A stretch of 64,000 nt of DNA from Leptotrichia sp. HSP-536 (GCF_041199985.1 NZ_CP165647.1:2046001-2110000); one strand, 5' to 3'; shown: positions 7,906 to 17,920, numbered from the stretch's first letter. Translations and numbers: made by a program. Notes: a model not told the origin generated them from the sequence alone.

Positions 7906-9561
7906 TTATAATCCTATTATTTCCCAGTTATTATGGCTTTTTCCGTCAATTACACCATTTTTTACAGTTCGGATATAATCAATCATCATATTCTGGATAG
8001 TTCCCTTTATATTTCCGATCGCTTCTTTGGATGCCCATAATACTGGTATTTCCTGCCCATTAAAAATACCGCCTTTTCTAGCCAGCTGCTCAAATCTGTA
8101 AGCGTTCATTCCAACTTTCAGTTTCATTTCAGGAGTTATTTTTGTTCCATTTACTAACATCAGATTGGTAATTTTACTGCCTTTTTCATTTCTTAAGTCA
8201 ATTTTATATTTCACTCCGCCAAAAATATCAAAAGTTACGTATTTTCCATTGGCACGTTCTGGATTGTAGCGATATTCAGTATCTCCAGCCTGAATTGTGT
8301 CAAAATAGTCAGCAGCCCATTCCATATAGTCTTTTAACTGTTTTCCAGTCATTTCATAGATTGTAACATCTCCACCTGTGTAACGGTAGTTGTAAACTAT
8401 GTCTTTTCTTCTGATTTTACCTTTGTCCAGTCTTACATTTTCATAATTGTATGCAAATGAAACAACGTCAGCACCACTGTAATAAAGTTCTACATCCGTT
8501 ATGAACGAGGACATTCCTGTGTCTTTCCCAAATGCAGCCGATACACCGTGATGTTTTTCTTTTGGAACCATGTCATTTAAAGTTTCCCCAATCTCTTCGT
8601 CTGCAATAACACAAAGCCTGTGATGAAACGGCTTATAAATTTCTTCAATTTTTTCGTCAGATTCTTCATTTTTTACTCGAACTGTTGTGGAATCCTTACT
8701 TATTAATTTAATATTTTTACCATCAATTTCAAATTTCAAATCAACTTCTGAGACAAATGTTCCATATCTGTGCGGTTCTGTAATAAGAACGCCGTTAATT
8801 ATCTCTTTTGGAATATTCTGGTGCATATGCCCTGCCACAATCACATCAATCTCAGGCACTGCATTTGCCAAATCCCTCACTCCAGTTTCAGGAATCCCGT
8901 TTTCGTTTTCAATCCCCATATGAGCCACAACAACAATGGCATTTGCTCCTTCTTGCTTCAATTTTTTTATTTGCTTTTGAGTTTCCTTTATTGGTGACAC
9001 AAAATAAAAATCCTTTAAATAGCCTGTGTCTTCCTCAAATTGTGCCGACATCGGAGTAGAAAGCCCAATAATCCCAATTTTCACACCTTCTTTTTCAATA
9101 ATTGTCGTTGCGTCCAAATACCTGCTTTTATCTTTTGAAAAATTAGTGTCATTTTCGGCATTTTCGTGGTAATACAAATTGGCAGTTAATTTTTTACATT
9201 TCATATCCCTCAAAATATTCGATAAAGTCGGCATTCCAAAGTTGAATTCGTGATTTCCTGGCACAAAAATATCATATCCTATATAGTTCAATATTTCTGG
9301 AACAGGATGTTTCGGCACCATTGCAAATTTTTCTATCCAGTTATCCTGAATCGCATCCCCAACTTCAACTAAAATCACATTTTTATTTTTTTCTCTAATT
9401 TTTTTCACCAATGTCGAAATCTGTGCATAAGAACCTGACTTATCCTCTTCATCAGCCGCATAGTTCCAAGCAAGTATCCTTCCATGAACATCGCTCGTTC
9501 CCAGTATTTTTATACTTACTTCCCGCTTTTTCGAAGAAGTATTCGCATTTTCTGCTGTCAT
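7906..9561 (-). CDS. 5'-nucleotidase-family metallophosphoesterase without export signal
   Basis: A 551-residue enzyme of the UshA/CpdB/YfkN family. The N-terminal calcineurin-like domain (about residues 15-300) shows the metal-binding motifs TSDVHGR, GDAIQDN, GNHEFNFG, AHMGIE and AGHMHQN. The C-terminal 5'-nucleotidase domain (about residues 335-525) binds the nucleotide. Most relatives are exported, but this N-terminus (MTAENANTSSKKREVS) is hydrophilic with no signal peptide, so cytoplasmic action is inferred. It lies 50 bases downstream of the MazG-like gene, which suggests shared transcription and a nucleotide clean-up role. Exact substrate is not predictable. Confidence 0.85.
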   Translation of the reverse strand: MTAENANTSSKKREVSIKILGTSDVHGRILAWNYAADEEDKSGSYAQISTLVKKIREKNKNVILVEVGDAIQDNWIEKFAMVPKHPVPEILNYIGYDIFVPGNHEFNFGMPTLSNILRDMKCKKLTANLYYHENAENDTNFSKDKSRYLDATTIIEKEGVKIGIIGLSTPMSAQFEEDTGYLKDFYFVSPIKETQKQIKKLKQEGANAIVVVAHMGIENENGIPETGVRDLANAVPEIDVIVAGHMHQNIPKEIINGVLITEPHRYGTFVSEVDLKFEIDGKNIKLISKDSTTVRVKNEESDEKIEEIYKPFHHRLCVIADEEIGETLNDMVPKEKHHGVSAAFGKDTGMSSFITDVELYYSGADVVSFAYNYENVRLDKGKIRRKDIVYNYRYTGGDVTIYEMTGKQLKDYMEWAADYFDTIQAGDTEYRYNPERANGKYVTFDIFGGVKYKIDLRNEKGSKITNLMLVNGTKITPEMKLKVGMNAYRFEQLARKGGIFNGQEIPVLWASKEAIGNIKGTIQNMMIDYIRTVKNGVIDGKSHNNWEIIGL

Positions 9562-9611
9562 AATATTTATATTTCCTTTTCAGTTTTTTATTTTTATATT
9601 TTTTGATTCAA

Positions 9612-10025
9612 TTATTCTTTTTCTTTATTTTTATTTTTCCATTTCTCCCTAGCTTCATAAATCGAAAATTCTCTGCCATATTTTATTTCATTAACTTCAT
9701 CCTTAATATAAAAAATTTTTTCCAAATCAATCTCATAATCATTTGCAATCGCAATAATATAATAAAAAACATCAAATACTTCCTCTTCAATTGTCCCTTT
9801 TATATTTTTTCCATCATATCTGACATTTTTTCTAATATTTTCAGCAAGTTCTCCAAATTCCTCAATTAATTTCAAAACAAGCCTTTGTCCATTTTCTTTT
9901 CTTTCCTGTGGAGTTTTTTCTCTTTTTCTTTTACCTAAAGTCCCTTTTTCTATCTGTTTTATCAAATACTGTACTTCCTTAAGCGTCATATCATCACTAT
10001 TATTATTATTTTTGTTATTCAACAC
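9612..10025 (-). CDS. MazG-like nucleotide pyrophosphohydrolase
   Basis: A 137-residue protein of the all-alpha NTP pyrophosphatase (MazG/dUTPase-2) superfamily. The magnesium-binding motif is visible as LIEEFGELAENIRK followed by IEEEVFDVFYYIIAIANDYEIDLEK, giving the EExxE...ExxxD pattern. Such enzymes hydrolyse NTPs or damaged nucleotides to monophosphates plus pyrophosphate. The start is GTG at 10025 behind a consensus GGAGGT site. Genes for nucleotide-monophosphate-releasing enzymes flank it on both sides, so the products could feed the 5'-nucleotidases; that link is inferred. Confidence 0.75.
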   Translation of the reverse strand: MLNNKNNNNSDDMTLKEVQYLIKQIEKGTLGKRKREKTPQERKENGQRLVLKLIEEFGELAENIRKNVRYDGKNIKGTIEEEVFDVFYYIIAIANDYEIDLEKIFYIKDEVNEIKYGREFSIYEAREKWKNKNKEKE

Positions 10026-10182
10026 TCAAATTACCTCCTTCTTTTATAAATCTATTTTTTTATATTCAATTATTCTAAATTTTATTACAAATTATTTTGT
10101 TTAATACTTGTTTTTTCTTCTTTTTTTATTAACTCATTTCAATATATTTAACTAACTGTCATTTAACATTGAGAAAACAGTG

Positions 10183-10211
10183 AAAAGAAGGGCATACCGT
10201 CTGATGCCCTT
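10183..10211 (-). terminator. Terminator of the exported 5'-nucleotidase
   Basis: An 8-bp perfect stem, AAGGGCAT (10188-10195) with ATGCCCTT (10204-10211), is followed on the minus strand by CTTTTC. Confidence 0.7.
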
Positions 10212-10278
10212 GCTTAAAATAACTCCAATAATAATTAAAAAAATAAAAATTACTAAACAAAATAATTCTGTTAAAAAA

Positions 10279-12066
10279 TTAATATTTGAAGATTACATTT
10301 GTTGATTTTGGTCTTCCTACTTCTTTTTTCTCTTTCAAATAATCAATAAATATTTTTGTGTCACTTAAATGAGTGTCTGTTCCACGGTTTTGAGCTGTAA
10401 TTTTTCCTAATGTTGTGTAACCGTCTTTTCCTTTGGCGATGTATGAGTTTACGGCTAGCATGTAGGATTTTTTAGCATCGATTGGAACCCATTTGTTAGC
10501 TTTAAAGTCAAATACTTCTATTTTTTTGACTCTTGTTCCAAGTTTTCCTTCTTTTGTGGCTTCATATCTGATTCCTGCACCGTAAGGGAATGCTCCTGTT
10601 GATCCACCGTTTAATACATAGTCAATTGCATCTTCTAACACCTGTTTTACTTCATCTCCTGTAATATCTGTTATGAATACTGTGTTTGATGTGAATGGTA
10701 ACAATGAGTAGGCTTGATCATAAGTAAAATTTCCAGGATTTAGTGTAATTCTGACATTTCCTGCATTTCCGATTACAAAGTCAACGTTTCCTGTTCCCAT
10801 ATTTCTTAATTTATGTAAAACTGATTCAGCTACAAGTGTTGTTGCAAAAGAACCGTCTTTGTTGTGAGGTCCTGGAACTCTGTTGTCTGATCCTCCTAAA
10901 ATTTCTTCTGTAATTTTACCAACCGACTTTTTCCCTAATTCTGTTTTTTCTTTTTGATATCGTTCAAGCAGTTTTTCTGTAACAGTGTCATTTTTTACAA
11001 CTTTTATGTTTTTGTTATTTTTTATTGAATTTATGATTGCCACTTTTTCTTTTTCATCCAGCTGTACAACTTTTCCTTCAGCATTTTTTATTTCAAAAGT
11101 ATCTCCAATTAGCACTTTCGGAGTTGGAATCAATTCTTTAATTACTCCATTCTTATCAAATTTTGCTTTCATTTCTCCCAATAAATATGAATAGTTCCAC
11201 GCTTCGGCAATATAAACAGGATTTCCATCAGGTGAATTTACTTTTTTAGGATAATCTGGTTTTTCAGGAACTAGTCCAAATTGTTCAAATTCTTTTCCTA
11301 ATAAATAATGCGTATCTCCAGATATAATTAAATCAATTCCGTCAACTTTTTCCCCAATTTCAACATTTTTTTCATATCCCGCATGAGATAGCAGAATTAT
11401 TTTGTTTATTCCCTGATTTTGTAATTCTTTCACATATTTTCCAGCTGTTTCAACTTCATCTGTAAATTTTATATCGTCTCCAGGACTGGAAGATTCTTTC
11501 GTTTTTTTCACAACGTCAATTCCAATAATTCCAACTTTCTGCCCACCGATATTTTTGATAATATAAGGTTTCCATTTCCCTTCCAGAATACTTCCTTTGT
11601 CAGGCACAACATTTGCTGAAATTACAGGAATAGTCAATGCATCCAGAAATGATTTTAAAAATTTATTTCCGTCATCAAATTCATGATTTCCGAGTGTAAA
11701 GGCATCAAAATTTATTGCATTCATAAGCTGTGCATCGGCTTTTCCTTCAAATAGCGTATAATAAAGAGTTCCTGTTACTGCATCTCCAGCATGAAGAATT
11801 AAAGTATTTTTATTATTTTTTCTAAAATCCTTTATTTCCTGTGCCACTCTGGGAAGTCCGCCAATAGTTGCCGTAACTGTCTGACCATTTAATTTTAAAG
11901 GCATTTTTTCTTCTTCCAGATGTGAATGGTGATCGTTAATATGGGCGACATTTAGTTCAAATGTATTTATTAAATTTCTTTTATTTCCTTTTTTTACTGT
12001 TTTTGCCTCCAAACCTGCTGCAGAAAATAATGATACTACTAAACCTAATAAAAGTAATTTTTTCAT
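10279..12066 (-). CDS. Exported 5'-nucleotidase / UshA-family phosphoesterase
   Basis: A 595-residue periplasmic or surface enzyme that releases phosphate from extracellular nucleotides. The ATG at 12066 directly follows AGGAGG and begins a clear signal peptide (MKKLLLLGLVVSLFSAAGLEA); an in-frame ATG 69 bases earlier lacks a ribosome site and is rejected. Metal motifs are INDHHSHLE, GDAVTGT, GNHEFDDG, SHAGYE and SGDTHYL. The C-terminal domain contains GNAGNVRITL, a typical substrate-binding segment. It belongs to the same superfamily as the unexported enzyme at 7906-9561, so the strain has one inside and one outside. Confidence 0.88.
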   Translation of the reverse strand: MKKLLLLGLVVSLFSAAGLEAKTVKKGNKRNLINTFELNVAHINDHHSHLEEEKMPLKLNGQTVTATIGGLPRVAQEIKDFRKNNKNTLILHAGDAVTGTLYYTLFEGKADAQLMNAINFDAFTLGNHEFDDGNKFLKSFLDALTIPVISANVVPDKGSILEGKWKPYIIKNIGGQKVGIIGIDVVKKTKESSSPGDDIKFTDEVETAGKYVKELQNQGINKIILLSHAGYEKNVEIGEKVDGIDLIISGDTHYLLGKEFEQFGLVPEKPDYPKKVNSPDGNPVYIAEAWNYSYLLGEMKAKFDKNGVIKELIPTPKVLIGDTFEIKNAEGKVVQLDEKEKVAIINSIKNNKNIKVVKNDTVTEKLLERYQKEKTELGKKSVGKITEEILGGSDNRVPGPHNKDGSFATTLVAESVLHKLRNMGTGNVDFVIGNAGNVRITLNPGNFTYDQAYSLLPFTSNTVFITDITGDEVKQVLEDAIDYVLNGGSTGAFPYGAGIRYEATKEGKLGTRVKKIEVFDFKANKWVPIDAKKSYMLAVNSYIAKGKDGYTTLGKITAQNRGTDTHLSDTKIFIDYLKEKKEVGRPKSTNVIFKY

Positions 12067-12346
12067 AAATTTTCCTCCTAAAAAATGATTTATATTTCTT
12101 AATTTAATTATAACTTGATTTTTCAAAAAAACCACTAAAAATATATAATTTTTTTGTAAATTAATAAATTTTAAATAAATTTTACAATATTTTAAAATAA
12201 AATAATGTTATAATACATTAGGCAATTTTAGAATATATTTGAATCTTTTAATATCAAACTAATAAAATTAAATAATATTAGATTTAGACAAAATAAATTT
12301 ATTTTAAATTGTCAATGGTATAAAAACACTAAAAGGAGTTGGTATA

Positions 12347-12622
12347 ATGAATTTTAAAAATATTATGAAAAAAATGATTTTAATCTTGGGAATACTTGGA
12401 ATTTCTGTTACTTCTTTTGCATTTTCTAAGAAAAGTCATAAAAAAAACAAGCAAATTGTATATGTAAGAAAAGAACCTTCACGTAAAATAAAAAAACAGA
12501 AAAAACAAATTGTATATGTAAGAAAAGAACCTTCACTTAAAGTGAAAAAAAATAAAAAACAGAAGAAACAGATTGTATACATAAAAAAAGAACCAAGCCG
12601 TAAACATATTAAAACAAGATAA
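12347..12622 (+). CDS. Tiny exported basic protein with three KQIVYVRKEPS repeats
   Basis: A 91-residue protein with a signal peptide (about residues 1-25, ending TSFAFS). The mature part is strongly positive and consists of three copies of KKQIVYVRKEPS (the last KKQIVYIKKEPS), separated by lysine-rich spacers of differing length. The first two repeats are also nearly identical in DNA, which suggests recent duplication. An AAGGAGT ribosome site and a strong terminator support it as a real gene. No family is recognised. The charge and beta-prone IVYV core would fit binding to lipopolysaccharide, nucleic acid or wall polymer, but this is speculation. Confidence 0.65.
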   Translation: MNFKNIMKKMILILGILGISVTSFAFSKKSHKKNKQIVYVRKEPSRKIKKQKKQIVYVRKEPSLKVKKNKKQKKQIVYIKKEPSRKHIKTR

Positions 12623-12632
12623 TAAATTATTT

Positions 12633-12685
12633 GGTGCTGAAATATTTATAAATTTTTTACAAATAAACAGCACCATTTTTTTATT
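12633..12685 (+). terminator. Terminator of the basic repeat protein gene
   Basis: The stem GGTGCTG (12633-12639) pairs with CAGCACC (12668-12674) and is followed by ATTTTTTTATTT. Confidence 0.8.
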
Positions 12686-12785
12686 TCAAAGTGTTTCAAA
12701 ACTAAATAATAAAAATCAAACCAACAAATTTGGAATTTGAACAATACAATCTCTTTAAATCCTATTTCTAAACACTTTTTGATAT

Positions 12786-13550
12786 TTAATCAAATATATT
12801 TTTTAAATATTCAGACATTTCCCTTACTAAATTTTCATCTGTCTCAAGAATTTCAAACTCGCTAAATTCCTTCAAGCCCATATTCACATTTTCTTTTCGA
12901 TACAGCATTTCACTTTGCTTTATTTTTTTTGCAGAAAAATGAAAATTACTTGCACCTGTAAAACTTATTATCTCTTTAATATTTTTTCTATTTAATCCTG
13001 CTCCCACAAGTATTTCAGGTTTTTTTTCATTATCTTCATTAGAAAGTCCAACAAGATATTTTAATAAGTTTTTTCCTTTTAAGCAATTTTCTGCCTGTCC
13101 TGATGTTAATATTGTATTTATGTTTAATTTTTTTAACTGGTAAAATGCACTTATAGGATTTTTACACACATCAAAGGCTCTATGAAAAGTTACTGGTATG
13201 CCCTTTGCTTCCAAAATAAATTTTTCCATATTTTCAATATCTATTTTTCCATCTTTAGTTAAAACTCCTGTAACTATCCCGTCAGCTCCTAGATTTCTAA
13301 ACATTTTTATTTCATTTCTCATAATCTCCAATTCATATTCCGAATATAGAAAATCTCCGAATCTTGGTCTTATCAGGACATTTATCGGAATACTTACATT
13401 TTTTCGGACTTCTTTAAAAAGACTTGCTGCAGGTGTAGTACCTCCAATTATTAAATTACTACACAATTCAAGCCTTGTACCTCCGCCTTTTTCAGCATTT
13501 ATTGCGGATTCCACACTATCTGTACATATTTCAAGAGTATATTTTCTCAT
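12786..13550 (-). CDS. cutC: CutC family protein
   Basis: A 254-residue TIM-barrel protein of the CutC family, named for a copper-sensitivity phenotype; its true biochemical role remains debated. Family hallmarks are the N-terminal LEICTDSVESAINAEKGGGTRLELCSNL, the PINVLIRPRFGDFLYSEYE segment, ADGIVTGVLTKDGKID, the VTFHRAFD motif, and ILTSGQAENCLKG. It starts 12 bases after the rel stop and is therefore probably translated from the same message. No copper transporter or chaperone is in the window. Confidence 0.9.
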   Translation of the reverse strand: MRKYTLEICTDSVESAINAEKGGGTRLELCSNLIIGGTTPAASLFKEVRKNVSIPINVLIRPRFGDFLYSEYELEIMRNEIKMFRNLGADGIVTGVLTKDGKIDIENMEKFILEAKGIPVTFHRAFDVCKNPISAFYQLKKLNINTILTSGQAENCLKGKNLLKYLVGLSNEDNEKKPEILVGAGLNRKNIKEIISFTGASNFHFSAKKIKQSEMLYRKENVNMGLKEFSEFEILETDENLVREMSEYLKNIFD

Positions 13551-13562
13551 TCTATGACCCTC

Positions 13563-15839
13563 TTATTTTTTTATTATTTCAATGACTTCCTTCATTGACA
13601 TCAGATTTTTAGCTAACTTGTCAAAATCTTCCCTGCTTCGAACCGTTATTCTTAAATGTATAAAAATACGTTTATTTCCATTTTCCTTGGAATTATTTGT
13701 ATTTACATTTATCAAGCTTATTTTATGTTCATTTAAAATACGGATAATATCCAGTAAAAGTCCATTTCTGTCTGCTGCTTTTATTGTAAAATTAAATTCA
13801 TATATGCTATTGGCATTAATCGCAGATTCATCCCAGTAAACATCAACTTCCCTCTCTGGCTCCTTTTCCATTAATAAAATAAAATTGTCACAATCTGCAC
13901 GATGAATAGCAATCCCACGTCCACGTGTCACATAGCCCCGAATTTCATCTCCAGGAAGCGGACTGCAGCATTTTGCAAAACGGTACATTGTATTTTCAGT
14001 TCCAGAAATTTTTACTCCATTACCATTTCTTTTTTTCTGCTTATTTCCTTTTTCTGTTTCTTCCTCAAGAACTGTTTCCAGATCCTTTTCTTCTTTTTTC
14101 TCAAATTTATTTATAAAGCCCTCGAGTGATAAATCTCCGATTGCAAATCGATAAAATAATGTTTTATTATCATTGATGTTAAATTTTTTTGTATAGAAAA
14201 AAGCTCGCTCATCTTCCAGAACATCCTTTAACTTTAATCCAATCCGTTCAAATTCTTTTTCTAAAATTTGTTCCCCTTCTTTTGACTTTTCTTCAAATTC
14301 CTTATCCTTAAACCATTTTCTTATTTTCGACCGTGAACTATGGTTATTTACCATTTCAAGCCAGTCTTTTCCAGGTCCTTTAGGATATTTTGAAGTTATG
14401 ATTTCAACTCTGTCAACATTGTTAAGCTTCTGATTCAATGGAACAATTCTTCCATTTACTTTTGCGCCAATTGTCTTATATCCAAGTTTTGTATGAATTT
14501 GAAATGCAAAATCCAATGCAGTTGAGTCCCTAGGCAGTTCGACAACTTCACCTTTTGGCGTAAATATAAATATCGTCTTTTTCAACATATTTCCTGTAAC
14601 TTCCTTGGCAAACTCCAATGCTTCCTTATCCCCTTGCATCAATTTCTTTATATTTGCATAAAATTTTTCATCTTTAGATTTTGATTTATTTTCTTTATAT
14701 TTCCAATGCGCCGCAACTCCTTCTTCTGCTATTTCGTGCATTTTCTCCGTTCTAATCTGAATTTCAACATTCTGATTATCTGGACCTTTTACAGTTGTAT
14801 GAACAGACTGGTATCCATTTATCTTCGGTCTTGAAATATAATCCTTAAATCTTTCAAACACTGGCTCAAAGGAATTATGAATCACTCCCAGTACACTATA
14901 ACATTCCGTTTTTTCCTCAACAATAATCCTTATTGCAATTAAATCATACAAATCTACAAATCTTTTTTGCTTTTTAATCATTTTTCGATAAATACTGTAC
15001 AAATGTTTTGGCCGTCCTGTAACTTCTGCTTTTATATTATTTTTTTCAAGTTCCTGTTCTATTTTTTTAATAAATCTTTCCGTGTACTCTTCCCGTTCAC
15101 GCCTTTTTGAATTTACCTGTTCCTTAATTTCATAATATTCCTTTGGGTACAGAAATCTAAAACTTATATCCTCAAGTTCCCATTTCATTCTTGCCATCCC
15201 AATTCTATGAGCAATTGGCGCATAAATTTCAATTGTTTCATGTGATTTTTCCAGCTGTTTTTCAGGTTTCATGAATTTTAGCGTTCGCATATTATGAAGC
15301 CTGTCCGCCAGCTTTATAATTACAACTCGGAGATCTCGTGACATTGCTATTACCATTTTTCTTCTATTTTCAACTTTCCCATTGAAATTTCTTGGCAAAT
15401 TCCTAAGTTTTGTAACTCCATCTACCAATTTTTTTACATCTGACCCAAACTGATATTCTATATCTGCCAAAGTAATTTGCGTATCTTCAACCACATCATG
15501 CAAAAGTCCAGCTACAATTGTATCCGTATCCATTTTCATATCTGCCAGAATTTCCACAACTTCCACAGGATGAAGAATATAATTTTCACCACTTTTACGT
15601 TTTTGTCCTTCGTGTGCTCCATAAGCAAGTACAAAAGCCGCTAATATTTTATCCATATCTACATCTAGATTATTTTTTTTAATTCTATCTTCCAGCTGCT
15701 GAAGTAATTCATCATAACTTTTATTCACTACTTCAGGAATCTTTGTATTTTCCATTTCATCAGCTGTCATTTTCCAATCATTTTTTAAAATTTCACTTTT
15801 CTCGTTTTTTTCATTTTTCAAAGTTTCTTTTCTGTCCAT
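13563..15839 (-). CDS. rel: Bifunctional (p)ppGpp synthetase/hydrolase
   Basis: A 758-residue RelA/SpoT homologue that makes and degrades the stringent-response alarmone. The hydrolase HD domain is intact, with LHPVEVVEIL and the metal-binding LLHDVVEDT. The synthetase domain has RPKHLYSIYRKM and NGYQSVHTTV. It carries RFKD, matching the RXKD signature of bifunctional enzymes rather than the EXDD of synthetase-only RelA. TGS (FTPKGEVVELPRDSTALDFA), a zinc-finger-like CCSPLPGD segment and a C-terminal ACT domain follow. The ATG at 15839 follows AGGAGG; a start 45 bases upstream is rejected. It is co-transcribed with cutC. Confidence 0.95.
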   Translation of the reverse strand: MDRKETLKNEKNEKSEILKNDWKMTADEMENTKIPEVVNKSYDELLQQLEDRIKKNNLDVDMDKILAAFVLAYGAHEGQKRKSGENYILHPVEVVEILADMKMDTDTIVAGLLHDVVEDTQITLADIEYQFGSDVKKLVDGVTKLRNLPRNFNGKVENRRKMVIAMSRDLRVVIIKLADRLHNMRTLKFMKPEKQLEKSHETIEIYAPIAHRIGMARMKWELEDISFRFLYPKEYYEIKEQVNSKRREREEYTERFIKKIEQELEKNNIKAEVTGRPKHLYSIYRKMIKKQKRFVDLYDLIAIRIIVEEKTECYSVLGVIHNSFEPVFERFKDYISRPKINGYQSVHTTVKGPDNQNVEIQIRTEKMHEIAEEGVAAHWKYKENKSKSKDEKFYANIKKLMQGDKEALEFAKEVTGNMLKKTIFIFTPKGEVVELPRDSTALDFAFQIHTKLGYKTIGAKVNGRIVPLNQKLNNVDRVEIITSKYPKGPGKDWLEMVNNHSSRSKIRKWFKDKEFEEKSKEGEQILEKEFERIGLKLKDVLEDERAFFYTKKFNINDNKTLFYRFAIGDLSLEGFINKFEKKEEKDLETVLEEETEKGNKQKKRNGNGVKISGTENTMYRFAKCCSPLPGDEIRGYVTRGRGIAIHRADCDNFILLMEKEPEREVDVYWDESAINANSIYEFNFTIKAADRNGLLLDIIRILNEHKISLINVNTNNSKENGNKRIFIHLRITVRSREDFDKLAKNLMSMKEVIEIIKK

Positions 15840-16035
15840 CTCATTTCCTCCTAGCGTCAAATAAAACTTTTTATTTGACAACATTTTCTTAAAATCATTT
15901 TACTATACATTGAAAAAAAAATCTATCCTAAAAATATTAATAAGCTTAATTAATTTTGTTTTGTAAAGCTAAATTCCTAAATATTTCCAATTCAATCATT
16001 TTGAAAAATAAAAATATCTCTAAAATTAATAAAAA

Positions 16036-16090
16036 ACATGACCTAAGAAGTTCAATAAATCTCGAAACTTTCAAAGCTCATGTCTTTTTT
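16036..16090 (-). terminator. Probable terminator of the O-acetyltransferase gene
   Basis: ACATGA (16036-16041) and TCATGT (16078-16083) enclose a nested AAGTT/AACTT hairpin. On the minus strand the structure is followed by TTTTTTATT. Confidence 0.55.
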
Positions 16091-16096
16091 ATTATA

Positions 16097-17920
16097 TTAT
16101 TTAGTTTGATTCAAAATATCTTTACTTAAAACAGAATAAATTAGATTTATGTATCTTTTTGCCGCATTAGGTTTAGGATGCGTTCCATCCTTGTAGAAAT
16201 ATTCCTGTTTTCCTTTTGAATATGAATACCAGTCTATAACCTTTATATTAGAATTTTCTCCCGCTTTTTTAATTTCCGCATTAACGCTATCTTGCCAAGG
16301 GTCTGGCATAACTGTATTTACAAAGTAAACATCGTGTCCTTTTAATGTCTCTAAAACATATTTCATATCCTTTTCATAAATTGTTCCATTCGTTCCAAGT
16401 GCAATTACGACAATTTTTCTTAATTTCCCATCTTGAGATAAACTTTTTAACATATTTGGCAACTCATGAAACTGACGACCTGTTTTTGTTTGAATAATAG
16501 CATTTGGATATCTTTTCTTTAAATCAATTTTTGTCATATCCAATACGGAATCTCCTATAAATAATATTTCCCGTTCATCATTCGGATATTTCTTCATAAT
16601 TTCATTCTGACTTTTCATATCTTCTTTTTCACTTTTTGGCGGAATATTCAAGGAAGCCAAAAGTTCATCCATCGTTAAAGGTTTATTTCCTGCATTTTCT
16701 ACTGGTACAGCTGGAGCTGGAGCATCATTTTTTTCTTCAGAAACAGCAGCATCATTTGCAGCCGCCTGTATAGCTTTCATTTCTTCCAAATCTTTATTTT
16801 CATAAATTGGAGAAAAAACTAGAATTAAAGCAATAGATGCCAAAATAGGATAACTTATATATTTTATACCCTTTTTCTCAAATAAATAGTAACTTAATTC
16901 GGAAATAAAGATTAAAACTATAAACTGTATGCAAAACTGCTGAGAATTTGACAATTTTGACCATTTAAAATATTCACGTGCAAATATCATTACCGGATAT
17001 TGCCATAAATAATACTGATACTGATGCTGCCCTAATCTTATGACAGGAGCAATAATTTTATCATATTTTGAAATATCAAATTTTTTCAATTCAGGTTTAG
17101 AAAATAAAACTATTGAAAATGAAAAAAGAATGCTAACCAAAAACATCAGCCCATAATAATTCAAGGGATTTTTATAATCTATTTCAAATGAAAATACTGC
17201 AAGCGAAATCATTCCCATTATTCCTAGAACATAGACAATCTTCTTTTCAACATTACTTTTAATCTCCCTTTTTGAATAAAAGCAAGCTAGCCCAGCTGCA
17301 CAGAAAAATGAAAAGGCTCTCGTATCTGTTCCGTAATAAATTCTCGAAAAATCAGCTCCTTCTGATGATTTTGAAGTAACACAAAATATATAAGCCATCA
17401 CTAATCCTGAAAGTACTGATATTGCTAAAAAAATACTTCCCATAGTATAATCTTTTAATTTTAATTTTTTTAATCCTTGTACTAAAACTGGAAAAAATAC
17501 ATACATCTGTATTAAGAACGACAATGCCCATATATGAGTCAATGGCAAAATAATTCCAAAATTATCAAAATAGGACATCTTTGAAAAAATCTGATAAATA
17601 TTATTTAGTCCTAATATTGAAAATAAGGCGCTGTATTTATATTTCATCTCTAGTCCATTATTCACAAAATACAGTGCAATTGTTGAAGCCAGAATTACAA
17701 TTAGCAAACTTGGATAAATTTTCTTTAATCTTCGGCTAATTACTGAAAAAATCGAAAAATCTCTAGAAAGCAAACCACTTGTAACTAAATATCCACTTAA
17801 TGCAAAAAATATAACAACACCAATATACGTACCTTTGAATAAAGTCCAATGGTAAACACATATAAGTACAAGAGCAAGCGCTCTCAAGATATCAAGACTT
17901 AGTATCCTTTCTTTCTTCAT
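16097..17920 (-). CDS. OatA-type O-acetyltransferase (acyltransferase-3 plus SGNH domain)
   Basis: A 607-residue membrane enzyme. The N-terminal acyltransferase-3 domain (about residues 5-370) has about ten membrane helices and the catalytic-histidine segment VYHW near residue 20. A linker rich in Ala, Pro and Glu leads to a C-terminal extracytoplasmic SGNH domain (about residues 450-600). That domain has the nucleophile motif FIGDSVLD, the oxyanion-hole motif ALGTNG and the Asp/His pair in YKDGTHP. This two-domain layout is that of OatA, which O-acetylates peptidoglycan. O-acetylation of another glycan cannot be excluded. A stand-alone SGNH paralogue is encoded 177 bases upstream in the same orientation. 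Confidence 0.85.
   Translation of the reverse strand: MKKERILSLDILRALALVLICVYHWTLFKGTYIGVVIFFALSGYLVTSGLLSRDFSIFSVISRRLKKIYPSLLIVILASTIALYFVNNGLEMKYKYSALFSILGLNNIYQIFSKMSYFDNFGIILPLTHIWALSFLIQMYVFFPVLVQGLKKLKLKDYTMGSIFLAISVLSGLVMAYIFCVTSKSSEGADFSRIYYGTDTRAFSFFCAAGLACFYSKREIKSNVEKKIVYVLGIMGMISLAVFSFEIDYKNPLNYYGLMFLVSILFSFSIVLFSKPELKKFDISKYDKIIAPVIRLGQHQYQYYLWQYPVMIFAREYFKWSKLSNSQQFCIQFIVLIFISELSYYLFEKKGIKYISYPILASIALILVFSPIYENKDLEEMKAIQAAANDAAVSEEKNDAPAPAVPVENAGNKPLTMDELLASLNIPPKSEKEDMKSQNEIMKKYPNDEREILFIGDSVLDMTKIDLKKRYPNAIIQTKTGRQFHELPNMLKSLSQDGKLRKIVVIALGTNGTIYEKDMKYVLETLKGHDVYFVNTVMPDPWQDSVNAEIKKAGENSNIKVIDWYSYSKGKQEYFYKDGTHPKPNAAKRYINLIYSVLSKDILNQTK

Noticed and set aside
9603..9869. An 88-codon plus-strand frame opposite the MazG-like gene
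   Set aside because: It is a Phe/Ile/Asn-rich shadow of the conserved MazG-like coding sequence, with no start signals.
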